A stretch of DNA of 64,000 nucleotides from Mixophyes australis. Taxonomy: Eukaryota > Chordata > Amphibia > Anura > Limnodynastidae. Of the stretch, positions 57,775 to 64,000 are shown piece after piece (the first letter of the stretch is position 1; each line of letters starts with the position of its first letter). The position numbers and the translations under genes were made by a program. The notes below the pieces were generated by a model. It searched no databases. It saw only the letters and a list, made by a program, of their open reading frames with translations, and was not told the DNA's origin. The stretch is taken from the NCBI GenBank assembly GCA_036250195.1, contig JAVHZZ010000005.1:68569505-68633504 (forward strand). The letters are read 5' to 3'.

Positions 57775-57944
57775 GGGGGGTATTCAATTGTTCCTCCGGG
57801 CGCCGCCGGAACGAGCGCGTTAAAACTATTACCGTTTATACGGTAAACTTGCGCGTAAAAACCATTAATACGGTAGTTTACTCGCTGAATTTCAGCGAGT
57901 AATCACCGTATAAACGGCGCCCGGAGGAACAATTGAATACCCCC
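57775..57944. mobile_element. Short MITE with TTA target duplication
   Basis: 170 bp bounded by GGGGGTATTCAATTGTTCCT and its inverse AGGAACAATTGAATACCCCC, with TTA on both sides (57,772-57,774; 57,945-57,947). Inner parts are also inverted (CCTCCGGGCGCC/GGCGCCCGGAGG; CCGTTTATACGG and CCGTATAAACGG). A 3-bp TTA duplication with G-rich ends fits a PIF/Harbinger-type MITE. Confidence 0.85.
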
Positions 57945-57947
57945 TTA

Positions 57948-58135
57948 AAGGCAGATTTTCATCAATGAGATAGGACCAGAAATAAAAATATTATTTAATA
58001 ATAATATTTTATTAAAGGACAGATGCACGAAAAATGTGTAAGATTCAAACTAAGAAAACGAAATAGTGAATTATGTTTATGAGCTTCCTTCTCTGAAGGC
58101 TATGTATTAGGGGCATTTCGCACATTTAAAATGTT
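57948..58135. other. Unassigned AT-rich sequence
   Basis: No supportable feature. Confidence 0.3.
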
Positions 58136-58420
58136 ATTATTATTATTATTTATTTGTTTATCCATTTGTAAGACGTCACAGATTCTGTAGCGTTGGACAA
58201 TCGCACAAATACAGATATGACATAACTAATACAATAAGCAAAAACACAAGTACTTGAGGCAGTTGATGCATAGGTGGCACAGATGGTTGTGAATTAAACT
58301 GTGGAGACCCATACAGAATGTAACAAAAGTCATATTAAGACATCTGAGAGATGGAAAGTAGACAGGCATAGGTAGAGAGGACCTTGCCCGTGAGAGCTTA
58401 CATTCAGTAATGTGTTACAT
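58136..58420 (-). repeat. LINE/SINE 3'-tail type repeat
   Basis: Plus strand begins (ATT)n and continues TTTATTTGTTTATCC...GACGTCACAGATTCTGTAGC and ends near GTGAGAGCTTACATTC. It corresponds to the repeat at 16,921-17,290 on the same strand. Confidence 0.5.
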
Positions 58421-58704
58421 TGTTTGTTAACTATTATTAAATGTTCACTAAATTAATTTTAAGTCTATCTCCAGCCATAGGCATAAACATTGATGGTCTG
58501 TTTCATTACATGTTTTATATTACTTTGATTACTTTAAATATAGTATATAAAATCAGTGACAGTCTCTATTTTTCAAATCTTCTCAATAAGCAGGCATAGG
58601 AATTAATGATCAAAATGCATTATTTATCTCTTCATTTTTAATTAGGTCTATGGCACTTGATAATTAATAGTTAGCAATATCAATAAAGTGAAAGATACGA
58701 CTTA
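58421..58704. other. Unassigned AT-rich sequence
   Basis: No supportable feature. Confidence 0.3.
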
Positions 58705-58850
58705 CCGTATATACTCGAGTATAAGCCGACCCGAATATAAGCCGAGGCACCTAATTTTACCACAAAAAACTGGGAAAACGTATTGACTCGAGTATAAGCC
58801 TAGGGTGGGAAATGCAGCAGCTACTGGTAAATTTCAAAAATAAAAATATT
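58705..58850. repeat. DNA-transposon-like repeat with CTCGAGTATAAGCC motifs
   Basis: The motif ACTCGAGTATAAGCC occurs twice (about 58,714 and 58,786), with a third diverged copy (CGAATATAAGCCGAGGCAC). It begins TTACCGTATATACTCGAGTA, a start seen in a widespread vertebrate DNA-transposon-derived repeat. Superfamily not certain. Confidence 0.45.
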
Positions 58851-60447
58851 GGGGGATGGCTTCAATGCATTAGGTAAACACTCATTTTTTATTTAATCTC
58901 TGTTTGTAAACTAATAAGAGACTATCAGTAAATGTTAATCTGGTGTAGAAGAGAGAGAGGGGAATTCTTGATGAATTGTCTTGTGACCTTTGAATCTTGG
59001 CATGGCCAGATATTTGTGTTTTTCATGAATGATTCTCACTTACCAATATAATTATCCCTAGATATGTTGTATGCTAATCCCTATTTCTTATTCACCAATA
59101 AGTACAGCCCTTTATAGGATTAATTGAATTAAATCCCCCTCAAATCAGCCTGGGGATATCTATCCTTTACCTGCTGCTTATAACAATGTATATAGCTTGA
59201 TCTTAGTTAGTGCCATAGCATATGGTCAAGTCATGAATAGAATTAACTATGTATTGCAAGAGTAATCTGTAACTCAGTGTGAGCTTGTTGGTGAATAAAA
59301 TGTCTTTGAATCTTTGACATTTTACCATGCAGTGTTATGAGTTCAAGGAACACAACAGGCTGGTCTTCAAATAAAAAATGAAGAAAAAAATGATAATTAC
59401 TTATAACTATTAGTACCTTATATAAGATACTTGTAATAAGATAATAATAATAATAATAATAATAATATAATAATAATAATAATAAAGCAAGCTCTAGGTT
59501 ATTCTACAGTATTTGTATTTAATTGTGATAGTAATTAACTGCAGCAAAAATGTTTCTCAAAAGTTATTATTATAACATATTTACTGCAATGAATAAATGT
59601 GTAGTGCACAATTTTAGAAAATAGTAAAACTTTTTGTTTTACAACTTGTGAAGAACAAATGTTGAAGTTTTATATAGAATGCTATTTGGAATACATTTGT
59701 TGAGTCATTTGCAATTAAAGAATTAATTCAATATTAGAAACCTAACATTAGCTTTGCTAAACTTCTGTTCAAGTCTTAAATACTTAGAAAATGTAAGTTA
59801 AATGTTCTGTGTTACATTGCCATCTCATTTTTCTGGCAAATAGTGCACGGCATATTTGCAATTAGCATCAATTTTTAAGTTTTATTAAACAAATGTTGCT
59901 TTAGGAATAGCTGTATATAAAATGCTTTATAGAAAATGAATTCAATGACAATATACTGTACTAGCATTCAATAAAATAGAATCCTTCCTACAGTCAATTA
60001 CACCCAAGTGCAAGGCCTATTTGCTTTATAATTTCATAACTTGCAAGCAATTTAAATATGAAATGTTCCATCAAATTAACATATCATGTGATGAAATGAT
60101 ATCATCAAATATATGAAACCATGCATGTTCAGCTAGAATTAATGATATATTATTACTTTTTTTTTATTAACAAATTGGTCCCAATATTATTATTCTTCTT
60201 CTCTAAAAAAGAATATTAGATTTAAAGTGTAAATTTAACTAAAAGTTGATCATTTGAAAAAATATATTTAACAAAGATTAGATTGGAGCTCTAAAATTAC
60301 TATTTTAGTCATTCTGTACAATGCTTGTTTATTGATCATGTTTTCAATAAGGCATCTGTTTTTGTGTGCACAGTCAAGTAGGGAATTTAAACTTCTTAGT
60401 CCTTGCTGTAAGTAAGGTCACAGTTAGGCAATGTTTACTAATGAGTA
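58851..60447. other. Intergenic AT-rich sequence with an (AAT)n tract
   Basis: No gene support. Contains an (AAT)n microsatellite at about 59,440-59,485. Confidence 0.4.
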
Positions 60448-61787
60448 GAGATGAACAAATCTCAAAAGGTTTGCTTACAAAATGATTTGTGATACTGGGC
60501 CAAAGATGTGGCTACCCACTGGTCAGGGCTGGTGCTAGCATGTCTGGCGCCCCTCTGCAAAAAAGAAATTTCACGCCCTCTTCTCTTAAAATGTATTTGT
60601 TCATTCAATAATGCTTTTCTTCTTTTAATACAAATCATATAATAAACTTTAATAAAGAGAGTAATACAAATAAATACATTAAACAGCAAACATTTATTGC
60701 TCTATGAAAAATATAAATGAAGAATATGTATTCTTTGTAATAAAATGTTACATTTTTGGCAAATTAATTTGGTGGGAAGTATAGAAGAGAAAAAAATGTC
60801 CCCTTCTTCATCACACTGTCACTTCCTTCAGCACACTGTGCCCCCCCCCCCCTTCGTCACACTGACTACACTCTTTCGTCATGCTGTGCCCTCTTCCATC
60901 ATCACACTGTGCCCCCTCTTTAGTCACACTGTGCCCTCCTCCTTTATCAAACTCTTGTCTCTTCATCGCACTGTGCCCTACTCCTTCATCACACTTATGT
61001 CCCTTCATCACACTGTAGCCCCCTCTTTCATTACACTGTGTCTTTTCACTGTTCCCTCCATCGTCACACTGTTTAACCCCCTTCATCATCACACTGTTTC
61101 ACCCCTTCTTCATCACACTGTGCCCTCCTTCATCATCACACTGTTTCACCCCCTTCATTATCACACTGCCCCCCTTCATTATCGCACTGTTTCACCCCCC
61201 TTCATTATTGCATTCTCACCAGCTTCACTATTGCACTCTCTCATCCCCTTCATAACCGCACTCTTTCACCCCCATAATTACTGCACTGTCCCATTTTCTT
61301 CATTACTGCATTGTCCCACCCCTTCTGTTACTGTACTGTCCCCTCCATTTTTACCTACCATTCTATGATCTTCTCACCCCCTTCATCATTACACTGTGCC
61401 CGCCTTCATCAACACACTGTTTCACCCCTTCATCATCACACTGTTTCACCCTCTTCATCATCACATTGTTTCACCCTCTTCATCATCACACTGTACCCGC
61501 CATCATCACACTGTTTCATCTCCTTGATTATCATTATCAGCAAATCACTACATTTGTGATTTGCTGAGGGGTCAATTGTTTCTTCTCAAAATATGCAGCT
61601 GGGTTCTAAGTGAAACAGTTGTGTCATACTTTGAGATACTTTGCTTAGATTAACTCTTGTATTGAAAGATGAAACTATGTCTTGTTTAATTTTTTTTGTT
61701 AGGTTAATATTTGCAAAGTGATTCACTTGCTCAGTCTCTTGCAAACAAAGAATGTGACATTTTGCTGAATTGATTTGCACATCTCTA
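60448..61787. mobile_element. hAT-like non-autonomous element
   Basis: Left end TAGAGATGAACAAATCTCAA and right end (complement) TAGAGATGTGCAAATCAATT match at about 16 of 20 bases, the same TAGAGATG family as the hAT element at 47-56 kb. The 8-bp flanks (CTAATGAG, CTCTACTG) do not match, so the target duplication is decayed or the ends belong to different copies. It contains dispersed repeat copy B. Confidence 0.45.
60524..61560 (+). repeat. Dispersed repeat with internal satellite, copy B
   Basis: Starts CAGGGCTGGTGCTAG, then TCTGGCGCCCC, an AT-rich block with TTTGGCAAATTAATTTGG, then about 750 bp of degenerate TTCATCATCACACTGTTTCA-type units. It is the opposite-strand partner of 5,280-6,093. 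The 207-codon Ser/His/Pro-rich open frame at 60,745-61,368 is satellite translation. Confidence 0.6.
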
Positions 61788-62541
61788 CTCTACTGTAAAC
61801 TGGGCAGCATAAAATTAACTGCATTGACCACGTATAAATGCTGTGGATCGAAGAACCAACATTAGGTGACCAATTTGAGCAAATGTCTGGGGCTCCAAGC
61901 CGCAGGGAGCTCTAAGTTTCTTCTTTTTTCCTATACTTGTTTTTTATTGGCAAAGCATGCTGTTCTTAAACAACTATCTGTACTGGAGGGGTCAGTGACA
62001 GTGAAAATTAGACATTTAAAATTCCTGTGTATTGCTATTTAAACATATTAGTGTGCAATGTAGCACAATTAATGCTAAACAAGATAATATAAGCATGAGA
62101 GAAACAAAAGCAACCATAACTTTGCAACGGATCTAATCAGGAACAATACAGAGAGAACGATCTCTCTTCCTCCCACCTATCCCATCTTGAAAATGGCAAC
62201 CTGAAACATATAAAGTCTCTAAGTGCTTATCTGAACAGGCTTGGTGAATGTGTTCAATCCTGCAGTTGAAAAACAGCTAATAAGTCTGTTCCATAGATAT
62301 CTGGGAAGTCTCCTTGCAAAAAAACACTCAAAAACCTGTAAAAACAAATATGGAGAGAAGAAGGCGAGGAGGGAGGAGAAAAAGAAAGAGAAAAAGACAA
62401 CAAATAACTTGTCAAAAAGGCATCTTAACTGTGCCTAATGTCCAACTTCAAAAGGTAACAAGTATAGGAGCTTCTGGGGTTATCCTCCTATAGTAAATGA
62501 TCTGGTAAGTCTGCTGTTGAAAGATCAAGTGCCGTCTTGAG
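61788..62541. other. Unassigned, partly L1 inter-ORF region
   Basis: The right part (from about 62,250) may belong to the minus-strand L1 relic that follows. No other feature. Confidence 0.3.
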
Positions 62542-63600
62542 TTAGCTGGTTTTTGACGTTTTTAGGAAGCTTTCTTTATTCTGCCAGCCTGTCGAAATCT
62601 TTCCACTCCCTGTTGAGCAGCCATCAGTATCAAGCATGTAAGTGACTCTTGCCATCCTGGAAGTGTAATACTTTGAATGCCTAGAGTTGAACAAAAGGCA
62701 GGGAGTCCCGTTGGATCCATTAGGGCAGCTGATTATCCTTCGTGAACCAACTGCAGTTAGAATGGGAAGCCCCAGCGACATTTAATGTTTTTCTTTCACA
62801 GCTCTTCTATAAGGGGCTTTAGCATTCACCTTTGTTGGAGTGTGTGCCATGATAAGTCCTGAAAGACCTGGATATCTTGGTCGTTGAATTTGAGGCCCTC
62901 CAGTCACGGCAATTTCCGCAGGATCTCATCTTTTTGTGTAAAATAGTGCAAGCGGCAGGTGACATCCCTGGGCCTTTCTGAAGGAGCCCCTCATGGGCGC
63001 AGTGTTCGATGCACTCTATCAAAAGTGATTACATTTTCCGGTGGTTGCTCTAGAATTTCGTTAAATATTTTCGTGAGTGCGTCTACCAAACCTAGTGCAG
63101 GAACATCTTCTGGTAGGCCCCTAATTCTCAAGTTATTTCGGCCTCGGTTGTCCATATCATCCATCTTATAATGTGGCCATTGTAGAGATTTTCCCTGGGC
63201 AGTCACTGTGGATTGTAAAGTGGCAAAATGGTTTTCCTCTGCTTCTTTGCTCTCTTCCAAGGCTACCAGCCGATGGCCTAGATGCGTCAGGTCTGCCTGA
63301 AGAGTGGAACCTCGTGATGGACCACTTCCTTTAACCTAGTCTCCAGCACCTAAAAGTCGTTAATGGAGGGGACTCCTTGTTTGATTGGTAGAGACCGAAG
63401 CAGACACATGATCTGTGATGGGTTTAGCTGGTCTTTGGCAGGTGTAGTCACTGCAGTCTGAGACTCAGACATTTGGGATTCAGCTGTGGATGAATGAGAG
63501 CAGTTCGTGGACGAAGCTGTGGAGATGATGCCCGAGAAGCGGGCGAAGGTGCCCGCCATCGCTATGCCCCTGGAGGGGCTGAAGATGTGCCTGGTGCCCG
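62542..63600 (-). pseudogene. L1-type ORF1 relic
   Basis: Minus-strand RNA-binding ORF1 of an L1-like LINE. N-terminal codons lie at about 63,350-63,560. A coiled-coil stretch (EESKEAEENHFATLQSTV) and an RRM segment with NNLRIRGLPEDV and FDRVHRTLRP lie at 62,991-63,260. The C-terminal part follows to 62,542 with a CRLHYF-type motif in another frame (about 62,900-62,960). At least three frame changes break it. Compared with the plus-strand relic at 11,977-12,830 it is better preserved and probably another subfamily. No ORF2 is visible downstream. Confidence 0.65.
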
Positions 63601-63736
63601 GGAAGGGGATGAAGAGTCCCCCGGTAGCTGAGCCCTGCAAGTGGGTGAAGAAAGAAGAGAAGGAGAACTTACCCGTCCATCGATCCAGCGGCGGTGAGTA
63701 TAACTTCTTTCTTGCAGGTCCTGTGCGCGGGGGAAG

Positions 63737-63915
63737 GATGAGCCAATCAGGGCTCATCTTTCCCCGCTGGCCAATCAGCGGCCGGATGCGCGAGCCAATC
63801 GCGGCTCGCGCCCGGCCATTCAAAAGATTGGCGCCGACGCGAGCCAATCAGCGCTCGCGCCGGCTGATGACGTCACGCCGGCGACTATATAAGTCGCCGG
63901 GTGGCGCCATTTTGG
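63737..63915 (+). promoter_or_regulatory. CpG-rich promoter with four CCAAT boxes, CRE, TATA and YY1-like motif
   Basis: Plus strand: CCAAT at 63,743, 63,771, 63,795 and 63,844, an inverted ATTGG at 63,826, a perfect CRE TGACGTCA (63,868-63,875), TATATAAG (63,886-63,893) and a YY1-like GCCATTTTGG (63,906-63,915) near the expected start (about 63,916-63,922). Four CCAAT boxes and the TATA each lie at the loop of a perfect inverted repeat with 6-9 bp arms. It could be a host promoter, an LTR or a LINE 5' region; the transcribed part lies mostly beyond the window. Confidence 0.7.
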
Positions 63916-64000
63916 CAGAAGTCCGTCGGCGGAGAAGAGAGAGGACGTCTCTTCCAGACGTCCAGCAACGGAGCCAGCAGCAGCGGCGGCAGGGGGCCCT

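Noticed and set aside
60745..61368. 207-codon Ser/His/Pro-rich open frame on the plus strand
   Set aside because: Same satellite in the opposite orientation; no start context or domain.
63350..63847. 165-codon minus-strand open frame as a host gene
   Set aside because: Its second half is L1 ORF1 N-terminal sequence and its first half is CpG-rich promoter DNA, where stops are rare by composition.

Overview
This is vertebrate, most likely frog (anuran amphibian), nuclear DNA: AT-rich and dominated by transposable elements. The evidence is the Tx1/L1-type and L2/Rex-type LINE remnants, tRNA-derived SINEs, hAT and MITE-like elements, an endogenous retrovirus, and a captured Y-box sequence that looks most like the amphibian oocyte protein FRGY2/YBX2. 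I see no convincing single-copy host gene. A CpG-rich promoter-like block at the far right edge (63.7-63.95 kb) may drive something beyond the window.

Layout. 1-10.6 kb: mostly unannotatable AT-rich DNA with an old SINE, a MITE-like inverted repeat, a GT microsatellite, minisatellites and a decayed Ty3/Gypsy integrase tail. 10.7-16.1 kb: a decayed plus-strand L1/Tx1-type LINE, interrupted by a foldback element that itself carries a SINE. 17,324-34,244: five head-to-tail copies of one non-autonomous LTR retrotransposon, exact period 3,207 bp, six shared 878-bp LTRs, one CATG target duplication around the whole array. Each unit (minus strand) has a broken gag, a protease-like segment with a non-canonical active site and, fused in frame, a complete Y-box cold-shock domain with its basic tail. 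RT, RNase H and most of integrase are absent. 36,354-46,223: a complete gammaretrovirus-like provirus on the minus strand with open gag, pol and env and 839-bp LTRs that differ at one position by eye. 47,121-56,163: a hAT element with an 8-bp target duplication, carrying a ZBED-like transposase relic. Nested in it are a third LTR element (48,207-53,176) with one 892-codon ORF of unknown function and an L2-type LINE tail. 56.2-64 kb: a perfect small MITE, repeat tails, a hAT-like element containing a satellite-bearing repeat whose inverted partner lies at 5.3-6.1 kb, an L1 ORF1 relic, and the promoter-like block.

How the parts relate. The three LTR elements share orientation and are all recent. 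Only the provirus encodes a full replication set. The Y-box element and the 892-codon element lack RT and integrase and must depend on other elements. The most notable object is the Y-box-capturing retrotransposon: a germline RNA-packaging domain placed where pol should be, then amplified in tandem. The second is the promoter-like block, where four CCAAT boxes and the TATA box each sit at the loop of a perfect inverted repeat.
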